Of a stretch of 64,000 bases of DNA, positions 10,582-22,156 are shown piece after piece. The stretch is taken from assembly GCA_947179155.2 (NCBI GenBank), contig OX359286.1, forward strand, positions 10,194,501 through 10,258,500, in the 5' to 3' direction. The notes below the pieces were generated by a model, which saw nothing but the letters and a program-made list of their open reading frames with translations, was not told where the DNA came from and made no database searches. Made by a program: the position numbers and the translations under genes. The stretch's first letter is position 1, and each line of letters starts with the position of its first letter. This stretch comes from Hedera helix. Taxonomy: Eukaryota; Streptophyta; Magnoliopsida; Apiales; Araliaceae.

Positions 10582-12147
10582 TTGGGATGCTGTCGCAAGC
10601 AACCAAAAATAAAATCTTACTTTGAAAAATATTAATATAATAGTGTCAGAAAGAGTCGAATCCATAGAGAGTGAATTATTTTAATAAATCAAATGTTTTC
10701 AAAAATATGTAATTAAATGGGGGATTTGGAATTATTAATTGACTAATTAAAATTCAAGCAAATAAAACTAAATAATAAATAATAAAGATGAGAAAAATCA
10801 ATTAAAACAAACTTCAGTTTCTTAGTTCAATATCCCATTCTTTTAATCAATAAATTAATAAAGTTATTATTATATTTTCCTTTAATTGAAATTAATAATC
10901 CTACATAACCGACAATCGCCAAGCTACCTGAAATCCTCCTTAAAATATAAATTTAATGCAGCAATCGCTCACAAAAGACCCTAACTATCATACACCCTAG
11001 AACTATCAGTCTAGATTTAATATAACAGTTGCATTAAAAATTAGAGAATTAGATTATTCCAAGCAACAATCTCAACATCGCGGACCATTTAACTTGCCAT
11101 CTTGATAACCGTAATAATATTCAAAAGTTTGACCACAATTAAATATTATTAACTGCTACTTATGATCAGATAAAATATCGTTTGCTTAATATCAAATCTT
11201 AATCTAGCATTTGACAAAACTTTATTAATTCAACTGGCCAAATCAAATTAATCAAATAAATGTCATCTAATCAATTATAACAAATCATCAAGAATAAATC
11301 TCATGCATGAAGGAATACATAATAAAACTCAATTAGAACATTAATTAAAAATAAGGTTCAACATCCCTTTGGAACTGAAAAATAAAATTAGCCAAACATA
11401 ATAAAAATAATACACAAAAGAATGGAGAGATATCACCTAGGAGAGCTCCCAAAAACTTACTATGAATAATGAGAGGTTGGTCATCTATTTATAGGCCTCT
11501 AACTTGTCCAAACCCTAATAGGATTTACAATTAAAAATAAAAGATAAAGAAAAATAATTATTATCCTAACCCTAGTTGGAATTAAAATCCAATTTGGAAT
11601 CAAAAAGTTGCAAAAATCCCAAATAATTCTGTTTCCTAGCATTAATACGCAAGCCAAACAGCCCCTAACGCCAGCTTTGACCCAGTCAACGCCATCCGCG
11701 CATGTATGACGTCAGCGTGCCCGCGCTGTGCATTGCGCGACTCATCCTATCTGATCAATACGGCGTCGTTTCCTGTTATGCGTTGATTTTTTCCTTGCGC
11801 GCATTGCGCGGCTGTACTTTAGCGAATTTACAATAATACCCCTCCACGTCTTTTCTTGCTTAATTACCATAATGCCATCAGCTTATTAATAAATTCCTAC
11901 AAAATAAAATAAAATAAATAAAAATAATATAAAAATAAGAAAAATAATAAAAACACATAATAATAAATAAAACACCTAAAATAATAAAAAGAAATATAAA
12001 AATACTATAAAATTACCTAAATTAACTAAAATCCTATAAAACCTATTAAAACCAAAATAAGTTAAATAATTAAACATTTAAGCACACAATAAATAAAAAA
12101 AGCTACGTATTAGGGAATAAAAATATCGTATAATTTAACCTTATCAA
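10582..12147 (-). repeat. 3' LTR of the Athila/Tat-like element
   Basis: About 1566 bp, starting on minus with TTGATAAGG just after the PPT and ending CATCCCAA. Its last ~55 bp match 14656-14712. It contains a GC-rich block at 11690-11815 with GCGCGCATTGCGCGGC and ACGGCGTCGTTTC, in an otherwise very AT-rich LTR. Confidence 0.78.
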
Positions 12148-13567
12148 ATACCCCCACACTTAGCTTTTGCTCGTCCTCGGGCAAAACAAAAATAAAAATA
12201 AACAAAAATAAAATAAATCTTACTAGCCCAATAGACTAAAGCGACTCAACTAACTCGACTTTTTACATGAGCAATAAATTAATATGAACTTCACATCAAC
12301 CTCAAAGATTATAATTGACAACTCTTAGAAAATTTCAAAATAATACATCATCCAAAATTTTAACTGAATTATTAATTCCACTTTATTTTCAATCTTTCGT
12401 GTGTGTGTGAAAATCCATATATATGAAACTAGTAAAAATTTATATCAATTCATCTAATCAAATACATCACAAAATGTATTAAAATTCTATACATTTATTT
12501 TCACATCACTTTCCATTTAATACAGATAAATATAATCTAGAAGATCAGAAGGTTCTGTATTTTAACCACACTAGGATTTAACTTTAATCACATACCTTCC
12601 CAAGTATTATTAAAATCCTGCTAGCAAGACTTTTTTTCATCCTTGTTTTTTCTTCATTTATTTTTCCATCATTTTTTTCACGGTGAGTGCATTTTATGCT
12701 CCATCTCACCAGCGAGTGCGTTTTACGCTCCATCTCGCTGCATGTGTTTATGAGTGAGTGCATTTTACGCTCCATCTCAACCCATCACATGACAATTGTT
12801 TCACTTTTTTTTTTTTTTTTACTTCGGGTAAGGTCAATCTAATAATCCCAGAAAAATTACCTTAATCATTTCTCTACATTATATTTACCTTATATTCACT
12901 TCAAGTAATGTTCAAATAAGATATAGAATTAAAAACATATCTTATAAGCTTTTGACCAAATAAATTTTCTCCAAATTAAAATTAGTTCAAACATATGGAT
13001 ATGTGCAAATATTAAAATAAGAAAAAATTCAAACAAATACTGACCAACAAAAATGTCAAAATTCAGATTACGCAAAATTTATCAAATTTTCAAGAGTTAT
13101 TAAATAAAAATCAAAATTTTATCATCGGTTAAAAATTCAAATCAAATTAAAATATTGCTCAACTGACTTAATCCTAAGAAAAACTATCCCATTTTCGTAG
13201 GAAACACGGTTACACTTAGCACGTGTAACAAGCCTTTAAACCCCAAGGTTACCCCAAGTGGACGAGTTTTGTCTCGTGAGGGTTTGCAGTGAATATACCC
13301 ACAAAATTCCAAAATTTCAAAAAATTTAACCTAAATAATAAAAAAAACATTTTTTTTTCTTTTTAAACCTAAATAAAATAACCTAAAATCCTTCCTCTAC
13401 ACTTAAAACTTACATTGTCCCCAACGTAAAGTAAAAATGCAAAGATAAAGGCACAAATAATAAAAATAAAATACAAAAATAAAAAGAAAGAAAAGTCTAC
13501 TTCCTTTCGGTTGCCTCCCAAGCAACGCCTTTATTTATTGTCATTGGCTCGACAACAGGCCAAACCA
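12148..13567 (-). other. PPT and long non-coding 3' region
   Basis: The PPT lies at about 12150-12160 (minus reads AAGTGTGGGGGTATT) and is preceded on minus by GAGGACGAGCAAAAGC, typical of Athila/Tat elements just before the 3' LTR. Further up are three copies of a 25-bp box (12683-12707, 12712-12736, 12754-12778) and a ~120-bp block (13195-13320), both shared with the element at 45917-61659. A GGTTGCCTCCCAAGCAACGCC-like box lies at 13509-13529. No coding region is seen. Confidence 0.75.
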
Positions 13568-14518
13568 CTACGTCACTCCAATTTCATGTATATTGCGTAC
13601 TCCATCCATCACAACATTCCTCATAGGTAGATTACATATCGTCTTTGCATGACATGATTGTTCTGGAATGAAATCCTGCAAAATAAAAGGTAAAAATTTA
13701 TTTTGAGTAACAGGTAATGGAATGAAAAGTTCTGCAAATTTATTTAAAATCAATGGCAAAGAATTTAATGAATCTGTAGCCCTCTTCAAATCTTGTTTCG
13801 GCTCAATTTCTTCTTGTTCTTTTGTCAATCTCAAGCTATGAGTAATGGCCTATTCCATATTTTCCTTTTCATTGTCTGTCGTTTCTGGAGTTCCTTCATC
13901 TTTACCACTGCTCAACACAATTTTATTGGCATCCTCCTCGTAATCCACCATTGTGTGAGATGGTAATTCTTCAACACTTTGCACCTCCAATTGACTGACC
14001 ATAACTTTTAGTTGTTCCACTTGAATACTTATATGCTGAATATTCACATTTGTTTCCTGTTGAAATTGCAAAGCATTAGTCATAAAATATTTAAACATAA
14101 ATTCTAAAGACAAATTAGAGTTAGAAGATTGGTCCTGTTCTTGATCGTTGCGATATGTCTGATTGAACTGTTGGTAATCTGGCCAATGTAGACTTGCAGG
14201 TTGGTGCACTTGTGGATTCCCATAGCTGAAATTTGGACGATCCCAACATTCTGAGTAGTACGTGTTTGAATAGGGATCATAGTTCTCTTGCGGTCAAAGG
14301 AAACCATCTGTATCATTTACTTGTCCATAGAACTCCTCTCGAAGCATTGGACACAACTCCGTTGGATGTCCTACTATGGAACAAATCCTACAAGCCTTCA
14401 TTGGTTGTCCTCTACCTGTAGCCTAGGCATAGATAACAGAAGTTAGTTCATCAACTTGTTATTGAAGAGAAGAAATTTTTATCGCATTAAAATAATCATC
14501 GTTTTGGTTCCAAGCCAT
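13568..14518 (-). pseudogene. gag: Reduced Athila/Tat gag, C-terminal half, with stops
   Basis: A single minus-strand frame from ATG at 14518 (MAWNQNDDYF) to 13568, about 317 codons, broken by stops after SSLQ, before ATGRGQ, after DTDGFL and after NEKENME. It keeps one zinc knuckle, CRICSIVGHPTELC. Next comes YDPYSNTYY...WDRPNFSYG, a signature of plant Tat/Athila gag. A Gln-rich coiled-coil part and an acidic tail follow. The capsid domain normally upstream of the knuckle is absent and the ATG lies only ~115 bp from the PBS, so this looks like an internal-deletion derivative. At least one stop (TAG before ATGRGQ) is one transition from CAG. Confidence 0.78.
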
Positions 14519-14633
14519 GATTTTCTCCTTCACCTGTACACTCAATTAAACTATGAAAAACAAAAATAAAATAAATAAATAAACTAGAAAAATAAACCAC
14601 AAAGAAAACAAAGAATAAATTAAAGCAAAACAC

Positions 14634-14651
14634 TCCCCGGCAACGGAGCCA
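14634..14651 (-). other. Primer-binding site, tRNA-Asp type
   Basis: Minus strand reads TGGCTCCGTTGCCGGGGA, one mismatch from the Athila/Tat PBS TGGCGCCGTTGCCGGGGA complementary to plant tRNA-Asp. It lies 4 bp from the LTR remnant at 14656. Confidence 0.88.
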
Positions 14652-14712
14652 AAATTTGGGATGCTGTCACAAGCAACCAGAAATAAAATCTTACTTTAAA
14701 AAATATTAATGT

Positions 14713-15812
14713 AGTCTCCCTTATCGCACAGTTGGCTGATGCTTAACAGGTTATACTTAAACCCTTCAACATGAGCAACTTTCCTAAATGAAATAACATC
14801 ATTCCCTATGGTGCCATATCCTCTGGTCTTGCCAGAGTTGTTATCTCCAAAGATAATAGTTGGACCATCTTTTTCTATGAAGCTTGACAGAAGAGCCCGG
14901 TTTCCTTTTATGTGCCTTGAACATTCATTGTCTAGATACCAAGTTGTGTCAACGGAGTTATTTTCCTTTAAGGATAGATCAAGCTTCATTTTAGTGCCCA
15001 TACTTATTTGGGTCCAGATGGGTTAGTCCTCTATGGAACCCATATTTGTTTAATTTAGGGTCTTCCAAACATAGGATAAGCATTAAGATTACACATAGAA
15101 ACAATATGACCATAAATATGACAGTTATAACACTTTGCATATTGGATGCTTGTGTGTGTGAATTGAATCTTTTCTTTTAAGATAAGTGTGGGGTAATAAA
15201 ATATTTAGACTTTCTTCTAGGCCAAACTGTTTCTACTTCCATATTGTTCTACGATTTTGACAGTTCATAAAGTAATAGGTAGCTCTATGATTGTTACCAG
15301 GTCAGTTCATAGAGTGAGTTTTCACTAACTCTACGATCCTTCTTAGTTTGATCATAGGGTTAATTAACTTTACTCTAAGGTTTCTTAAAGCAAAGACCAA
15401 TAAGTGATTTATTATTTTCAGGGACTACAATGAGATCAGCATAAATAATAGAGCTTTAAGTAATTGGCTTAGTGATTTATTCAGATTTTACAAACTCAAT
15501 ACTCTTATGGGAAGTAGGAGCAGTGTGATTGTTCATTTCAGTGCATGTGCCCTTACACTTATTTCAAGAAGATTCCTCAAATCCTAAACCTGATATATCA
15601 AATCTCAGTCTTTAACTCGTGATTAAGGAGTCCATGGAAAATGAAGACTTATTCCAAGTGGAGATTATTTTCTCTAGTTCCTCAATCTTGGAGATTATAG
15701 CAGACTCTCTAAGTGTAGACCACTTAAGGGTAGATCTCAGGATGTTATTAATAACCTCAAATCAAGATAAGGAAGCAGTATTTTCTTGATTTTTTTCCAA
15801 CTTAAGTTGTAC
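14713..15812 (-). pseudogene. Antisense copia gag C-terminus to protease fragment
   Basis: On minus, from 15812 downwards: a coiled-coil gag part (KIEELEKIISTWNKSS, then a GLGFEESS motif usual in copia gag), a zinc knuckle CYNCHIYGHIVSMC near 15150-15080, an IWVP-like motif, then protease WYLDNECSRHIKGN, GDNNSGKTRGYGTIG and LLSISQLCDKGD ending at about 14713. The protease D-S-G has become D-N-E, so even this domain is inactive. It is cut off by the Athila/Tat-like element. It does not join collinearly with the gag at 9994-10400, since the order is reversed, so they are two elements or a rearranged one. Confidence 0.78.
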
Positions 15813-17345
15813 TATAATGCCCCCAAAATCCTCATACTCGTTACAACGGACTTTGTGCGTTAAACTCCATACATCTACTAACTTAACCAATGATCCCATT
15901 GATGAGTGGGTGTTATACCTATGAATTAGGTGCTTTTAAGCTTAATTAATTGTCTTCATTAAGTGTTTTTAGTTTTATTTTACTTGTTTTTATGATTCTT
16001 TTGTAGAAAACGGCTTCGGGAGGTCAAAACAGGAAAATCGAGGTTCAGTGGCAATTTTGTAATTTGGAATAGGAGACAGCGCCGAGGCGCAATGTTTCCA
16101 TGCAAAGACGGCGTCGGGGCGCAGTTAGGCGAACTCAGTTGGCCCAATGCTGCGTTGAGAAATCCGAGCCCAGCTAGGAAGTTAGTTGTTGCGATTATTT
16201 GAAAGAGGGATTCTAGGGCTTTAAGGAGTTACATAGAGAGAACTTAAGGGAGATAGAGAGCAAGGATTGGAGTTGTAAGTGACAAGTTGGAAAGATTGAT
16301 TGGAATAGCAAGAAAGCAACAGTGAAGGCTAAGAAGACAAGAGACTTCGACAGAGTTTACTCTATTTCCTTTTCTTTTATCTCTTGAACTTGTGATGATT
16401 TTCTATATTGATTTAATTATGTTTTCCATTATGATGTGTAACTAAATTCTTCTTTAAGGTTACAATGGAACCGTTGGTTGAACTTTAATTAATTCATCTT
16501 AGTTTCAATTATTTGATCAATTGTGGTATTGGTTGTTATATCTTGTGCGTGAATTATAATTGTCTGATCAGCAATTATTTGATTTCTTAGATGGAATTGA
16601 AAGAGGAAATCTAGGAATAGATCTGGGTATAATAACGTGTGACTTTGTTTATTCTTTTTAGGAAGAGTATCATGATAGTGTATAGGATGCGAATACCTAT
16701 AGACCACACGTAACATATTGAGAGTTTAATCTTAATGAGTCTGTTTCAAGATATTTTGCATAGACTTATAACATTATAAATTGGAGTAGATCTTTTTATT
16801 AATTATCGAAAGAGATTAGTAAATAGAAAAGTGATCTCAGTTAACAATCCATATGCCTAAGTAATTGGAATTAAGATGATGATATTATTATGATACAATA
16901 GGGAAATTGTAATCTTAAAGCTCTTTATTATTTGGTAAATCATTCTCGTTAGTTAGTTAGTTTAATTTCGATTTCAATTTTAAGTAGTTCATAATTCAAG
17001 GTTCATAATCCAAATTTGCTACAGTTTAAATAGAGTTGAATTAATACAAAGTTAATAGTTAATATAGTTATTATTACTTGTTCCTCATGGGTTCGACATC
17101 CTTATTATTACTATATTACTTGATTGACCGCATATACTTGCGTGTGAATTCCATATATATAAATCGGACAACACCCATAATCACATGAGTTGTACTAGTC
17201 TATTTCAGACAATTCTTTAAAAAAAAATTACTTAATTTCTGGATCTTAACTTAATTTCGAACTCATCATTTTCTATAAGTATCAACTTGTAATGCATCCG
17301 TATATGTGGATAATACCATATATACTGGTCAATTTTTAATCTTAA
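15813..17345 (-). repeat. 3' LTR of the Tekay-like element, split by a solo LTR
   Basis: 15813-15899 and 17179-17345 together match 18900-19146 almost continuously, once 15900-17173 and one CCCAT repeat are removed. The inner limit is uncertain because the partner LTR is truncated. Confidence 0.72.
15900..17173 (+). mobile_element. Athila/Tat-type solo LTR, TSD CCCAT
   Basis: 1274 bp from TGATGAGTGGG to CGGACAACA, flanked by CCCAT at 15895-15899 and 17174-17178. The empty-site form is visible in the partner LTR near 18977. The 3' end carries TGGGTTCGACATCC-type sequence seen in Tat/Athila LTRs, and a GC-rich block at 16078-16135 includes GACGGCGTCGGGGCGC. No PBS or PPT adjoins it, as expected for a solo LTR left by intra-element recombination. 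Confidence 0.87.
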
Positions 17346-18884
17346 GATTTAAACATTCTATCCAAGGTTCACAACATTAATAATAAGATGATTCTTGGAA
17401 TAAAAGAATCATGCGATAAATGTTTGTACCTTTATCCGTGGCAAGATTTATTTTTTTACAAAACATACCATATTATTCAACACTCTCACTTAAATACATA
17501 TCTTCATATAGATATCTCTTTCGAAATATTGTATGTTGTCTATAATAGGAACGCTATCTCTTTCATTAGTCATTATAGACTTTAGAGCATTCCCATAACC
17601 ATATGTTCGTGAGACATTAAAGACGTCGAACACTCCAATGATATTTATAGGTGATCAATCTACTCTTATCCAGTTGCTCCAAACACATATAGTGTTATGT
17701 CAATGTATCCGACCTTCTAATTCCTCCATAAATAATAAAGTTGTTCAGCTCAGTCTCAGTATAAGATCCTGCACCAAAACAATCTAGATTAGAAGATTTC
17801 TTACCTAACCATAACACAAGTTTTGCAAATATATAGTAATATAGTAAATTGATTGGTTTGTTTAAACCGAGAACAAATATATCAGTTCCCCTTTTTTATC
17901 AACACGGGAATGAAAATATCTCAGTTCATATCGTACAGGTGATATCACACCAAAATGACAATTTCGTAGCCGCATCAGGTAAGTCGGTTCAACTGACATA
18001 TCATAGCCCAAGCCTATCGTTCGTTCAGTAACTAACATATAAATATCTTTTAAAACTATTAGTTTTGGCGTAACTAATAACTAATCAATATACATATGAG
18101 AAAAGAATCAACTTCTCAGAATATATATAATTAATAGTTTAACATAAGATTTTAATCTATTATCGTGATAGTGAACTAAGTGGTTCCCCACCCAAGAACT
18201 AATGAATCAGTTTTCCGTCTCATCCACACTATCCTCAAATGATATCATTCAGTGTGTAACCCACTTTGAAAACACTAACCATGAATCAATCGTACCAACA
18301 GTGTAGTTAGATCGGTTCCCTAACGCATATTAAATTCTTGCCTCCCTCAAGAAAGTCATTCAACTCAACTGCTATCATGAGTTTTCAATTAAAATCCAAA
18401 CGTGCTCTGACTTAAACTATCTCTAATTAATTCTCTTTAAATTTTCATCGTTTACAACACATTATAAGCTTAATTCTTACAATCTCCAAATAAATTTCTA
18501 TTATCTCCAAATGAATTTCTCAATAACATCCCTCTATGAGTTTACTTCTTTACCTTCTCGGGTTTTATGCCTTAATAATATAATAACATGTAATACCAGA
18601 TACACCATTTCATTTTGATGAAAAAGTTTCACATAAAAATATTTAAGATTTAATTTAACTTATTACTTAATTGAGAATTCTTTATGAGTCCATTCCTTTC
18701 CATATATTCTCGTAACGAGTTTATCTTTCTTAAGTATATTTCTTTAACATAATATTTTTATGTATTAAGATTTATTTAGATTTATGCATATCTTTTAATT
18801 ATCTACGGACTCTTCACAAATTCATTTACTCATATCCCTCAGATTATATCCTAAGGTACTCGTTACCTTAGAGCTATAATCTAC
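17346..18884 (-). other. Internal region of the Tekay-like element, no coding seen
   Basis: Non-coding AT-rich sequence. Near the PBS side (18841-18882) lies a stem-loop: AGATTATA...CTAAGGTA, loop CTCGT, then TACCTTAG...TATAATCT. A related stem-loop occurs at the same position in two other elements of this window. Confidence 0.55.
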
Positions 18885-18897
18885 AGCTCTGATACCA
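18885..18897 (-). other. Primer-binding site, initiator tRNA-Met type
   Basis: Minus strand reads TGGTATCAGAGCT, two bases from the LTR start at 18900. Confidence 0.88.
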
Positions 18898-18899
18898 AC

Positions 18900-19146
18900 T
18901 GTTACGCCCTCAAAATTCCTATACTCGTTACAGCGGACTTTATGTGATAAACTTCATACATCTACCAATTTAACTAATGATCTCATAATCATATGGGTTG
19001 TACTAGTCTATTTTAGACAATTCTTTAAAAATTTCTTTTACTTAATCCCTGGATCCTAACTTAGTTTCGATCTCATCCTTTTCTACAGGTATCAACTTGT
19101 GGTGCATTCGTATATATCGGTCAATTTTTAAACTTGAGATTTAGAT
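18900..19146 (-). repeat. 5' LTR of the Tekay-like element, truncated
   Basis: Begins TGTTACGCCCTC on + and follows the partner LTR, including GTTGTACTAGTCTATTT and GTATCAACTTGT, until the copia LTR begins at 19147. Confidence 0.75.
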
Positions 19147-20229
19147 TGTTGGGATGCTTTGAGCTTTTAGACTTGTAAGCTTTATCTCATGTTTATGCTT
19201 AATCGAACAGTAGCTTTGACGTATGGAGATGAAATCTATTTATAGATTTTTCTCTAAAAAATGCCCGTTAGAAATTCCTGTAGCATAGTTGTAAAAGTCT
19301 TTGTGTTAGTCTGATGTAACCGCCTGTGACAAGCTTATTTCTATGTGTTGTGGCAGATTGTCTTTATTGAATATAGCTATTAGAGTTGCGGCTAATTAGA
19401 CCTCTCTCTTTCTATTAACACTCTTTAGGATCTTAAAGATAGTTGTGTGTTAAAGAAGATTTCATATCCTAACTGTAATTTCTAATGTTGCACTCTACGA
19501 TATGGTTAACTTGGATCATAAAGTCAGGCTTCTTGTAGTTCGTTATTCGATACTGACTGACTCTACATTCTAGCTATCTGGTAGTCATTCTTCTATTTGA
19601 CTGTCTAGAGTTGCTTCTTCATTTTAATTATGTCTTTCTATTGCTTTAAGAACTCTCATGCCTTTGCATTCTGCTCGATAACTTTACCAGTTGCTTAATT
19701 TACTATTTGATCTCAAAGTAACTAAGTCTCAACTTTATGGACTCTTATCCAATCTCTTGTCTAATATCTGATCAAATGTTTGATCTTCTTTTTGAACTCA
19801 TATATGTTCTTTTGTCAGAACTCCTCTAATCTCTGATCCAAACTCTTGTCCTAACTCCTCTAATCATTGATCCTATATTTTTATCCGATCTCGTTATCTT
19901 TGTCTAATCTTTTGTCTGAACTCATCTAATCTTTTGTCTGAACTCATCTGATCTCTGATCTAATCATTTCATCTTCGTCTGATCTATTGTCCAAACTCAT
20001 CCGAACTTGGACTTCCTAGAATATTTCAAGTTCTATCTCTATCAAATAAATCAACCTAACATTATTTGATTCCTAAGTCTTTTTACAATGATTATCTCTG
20101 AAAGACTTTACAAAATTACTTACTTTCTTTTTTGATTGCAAATATACATTAAGCTTCTCAGAATCAGTACTACAATAATCATCATCAAATAAAAAATAGG
20201 CTTAATCATAAATATGCACTAACACGATT
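19147..20229 (-). repeat. Antisense copia LTR, probably solo
   Basis: Runs on + from TGTTGGGATGC to CACTAACA at about 20224. On minus it opens TGTTAGTGC and contains TTTGATGATGATTATTG, the SIRE-like start. No PBS or PPT adjoins it. The flanks AGATT (19143-19147, sharing a T with the LTR) and CGATT (20225-20229) could be an eroded TSD. The middle (19780-19990) is a degenerate array of TCTGATC/TCTAATC-rich units. Confidence 0.55.
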
Positions 20230-20613
20230 AAAACCATCCAACCTATTTCCATTGCTTCGAATCCTCCCACGATATCCATTCCTCTACTCATAACTGTCAA
20301 CCTAAGATTTTACACAAGTTTTCTAGAACAAAGGTAATGTGTTAGGCGACGTTTTGTGGAAAAATGGGTTTTATTTTGACATGTTATAAGAATTCAATTT
20401 TATTACATAAATGGCTAAAATTTACAAAGTCGCCAATTGGTAAAGCTTTAGTTAGATGTACCAACTCATTTAAATTTTTATACTTTCATTGAAAAAAAAT
20501 CCTAAAATGTCATTCCATAATTTTTGCTCTACACAACTGAGATTTGTAGGTTTGAGGCCTTGTTTAAAAAAGGGAAGGTGTTAGACACCTCTGACTTCCA
20601 TGAATCATAGTTA
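20230..20613 (-). repeat. Ogre-like LTR fragment
   Basis: From about 20330 to 20607 the sequence parallels the first part of the LTR at 49333: a gtcgccaattggta / gatgtaccaactcat pair, then gggaaggtgttagacacct and gacttcc. The match to 49470-49665 is clear but diverged and truncated at both ends. 20230-20329 shows nothing I recognise. Confidence 0.6.
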
Positions 20614-22143
20614 TGTTAGAGTTCATGCCCTAGAGGCCAATTATTCGATGTAATTGCTTAATATTTTTTTTATATTATATATGATTGAATAAATGAATTA
20701 TTTTATTATGATTTTATTTACTGTGTTATATAAATGTTAGCATAATAAAAGTCCTTAGAATAGTGATACAAATTATATAGCTTCAAGTATGTGACTTGAA
20801 CATGAGATTATATAATTACAATGAGTATCATTGTTCTGAAATGTCCCTAGTCAAGTATCATTGTTAATGAGCCAACAATGATGCATTGTTAATGGGACAA
20901 CAATGATGCATTGAGACTAGTATGTAGATTGATTGATGGTCAAATCTCACTGGTCATAAATATATGAGATATTGAGTCAATGCATAGGTACATGTTAGAG
21001 AACAATGTACTAGACAGACCCACCATGAGAATTCTACGTGGAGCATTATGTAAAGTGTAATGATCCTCCGACCTGAAATCACTATATTATTATACGAGAA
21101 TTTATGTATTTTGATATCATCAAAGGTCACCTTTAATAGGGTGGACAATGAAGGTGATTATTGGGTATATCATTAATAGTGTGAGAAATATGAGTAATCT
21201 AGATGAAATTTATCCCTCCTATATATTAGGGGTGATATCCATAGGCCTCTTGATTGAGTAGGACTATGAAATGCATGGACATGCTCAAAGAGTGATTTGT
21301 TTTATATAGTCTACTCATTGATCGAGAAAACTTAGATTAAAGTATGAAGAGTATGACACATTCCACGCCTCGAGTTTAATCTAGGATGTCAAGGTTAAAA
21401 GGATTAAATTACATTAAAACATTGGTCACGAAAAGGTTGTATCGAATCATCAATCTTATTATTATTTGGGTAGCAGTGATGCATTACTAGATGCCGCTCA
21501 CTGTTTATAATTTTATAATATAATTTTAGAATTATTACCAACATAATAATAACCTATAAGGTCACACACTTATAACGTATTTAAAAGGGAGTTAATTTAA
21601 ATTGTAATGATTTAAATATGTCAATATGATTGATAATATTTAAATTACGAATTTAAATTTATAGGAGAACTTGTATATATGTATATTAATTAAGACTTAA
21701 TTAAGATATAATATATATAAATTCAGATTTTATTTTTCTAATTTGATTAGGCTTTAGTTAATTCCTTTTGACTGACATATATATATGATATATCAGCAGC
21801 TTTGTTTTACGCATGAGGAAAAACTAGAAACCTAACTGTAGCCGTTTTCAGAAAGTGACTAGAGAGAAAACTTTTTACTAGTACCACAGCTCTTTTTACT
21901 GCAGATCGTGCGACGATTTGCGGGACGTTCGTGTGGATACCATAGAGACGCAGTTCCGTTGGATTGCGTTGGAGATTCGAAGCTATTCCAAAATCATTCA
22001 TCGTCTCCGTTCAAGCTCGGATAATCGGTGAAATAAATCTAAACCTCTGAATTAATATGTTTTCGCATGGATCATGTTTTAAAGTTTCGAAAATTGTTTA
22101 AAATTTTGAAATTTTGCTGCATTTATGTGTCGAAAACCCTATA
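20614..22143 (+). repeat. 5' LTR of a second + strand copia element
   Basis: About 1530 bp from TGTTAGAGTTCATGCCCTAG, a common copia LTR opening, to CGAAAACCCTATA immediately before the PBS. The expected terminal CA appears mutated to TA. Its 3' partner is not in the window; a later Tekay-like element interrupts the leader. Confidence 0.72.
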
Positions 22144-22144
22144 G

Positions 22145-22156
22145 TGGTATCAGAGC
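22145..22156 (+). other. Primer-binding site, initiator tRNA-Met type
   Basis: TGGTATCAGAGC directly follows the LTR end. Confidence 0.9.

Larger units (their letters stand above)
10582..14712 (-). mobile_element. Non-autonomous Athila/Tat-like gypsy element (antisense)
   Basis: On minus, the order is a 5' LTR remnant (14712-14656), a tRNA-Asp-type PBS (14651-14634), a reduced gag (14518-13568), a long non-coding 3' region, PPT, and a complete 3' LTR (12147-10582). No protease, RT, RNase H or integrase is present and the N-terminal capsid half of gag is missing, so the element depended on relatives. Only about 55 bp of the 5' LTR survives, fused to a copia fragment at about 14712, which indicates later deletion or recombination rather than a clean insertion. 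No target duplication is detectable. Confidence 0.82.
15813..19146 (-). mobile_element. Coding-free Tekay-like LTR element, antisense
   Basis: A repeated start sequence (15813 TATAATGCCCCC; 18900 TGTTACGCCCTC) is followed by matching text through about 17345 and 19146, giving two LTRs. On minus, the 5' LTR (from about 19146 to 18900) is followed by an initiator-Met PBS and a short internal region without ORFs. The 3' LTR is split by a Tat solo LTR at 15900-17173. The leader resembles that of the element at 28516-38444. The 5' LTR is interrupted at 19146 by a copia LTR, so full LTR length is unknown. It lacks all protein-coding capacity. Confidence 0.68.

Noticed and set aside
19780..19990. 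Possible satellite of TCTGATC/TCTAATC words
   Set aside because: Too degenerate and short to define a unit; treated as part of the copia LTR.
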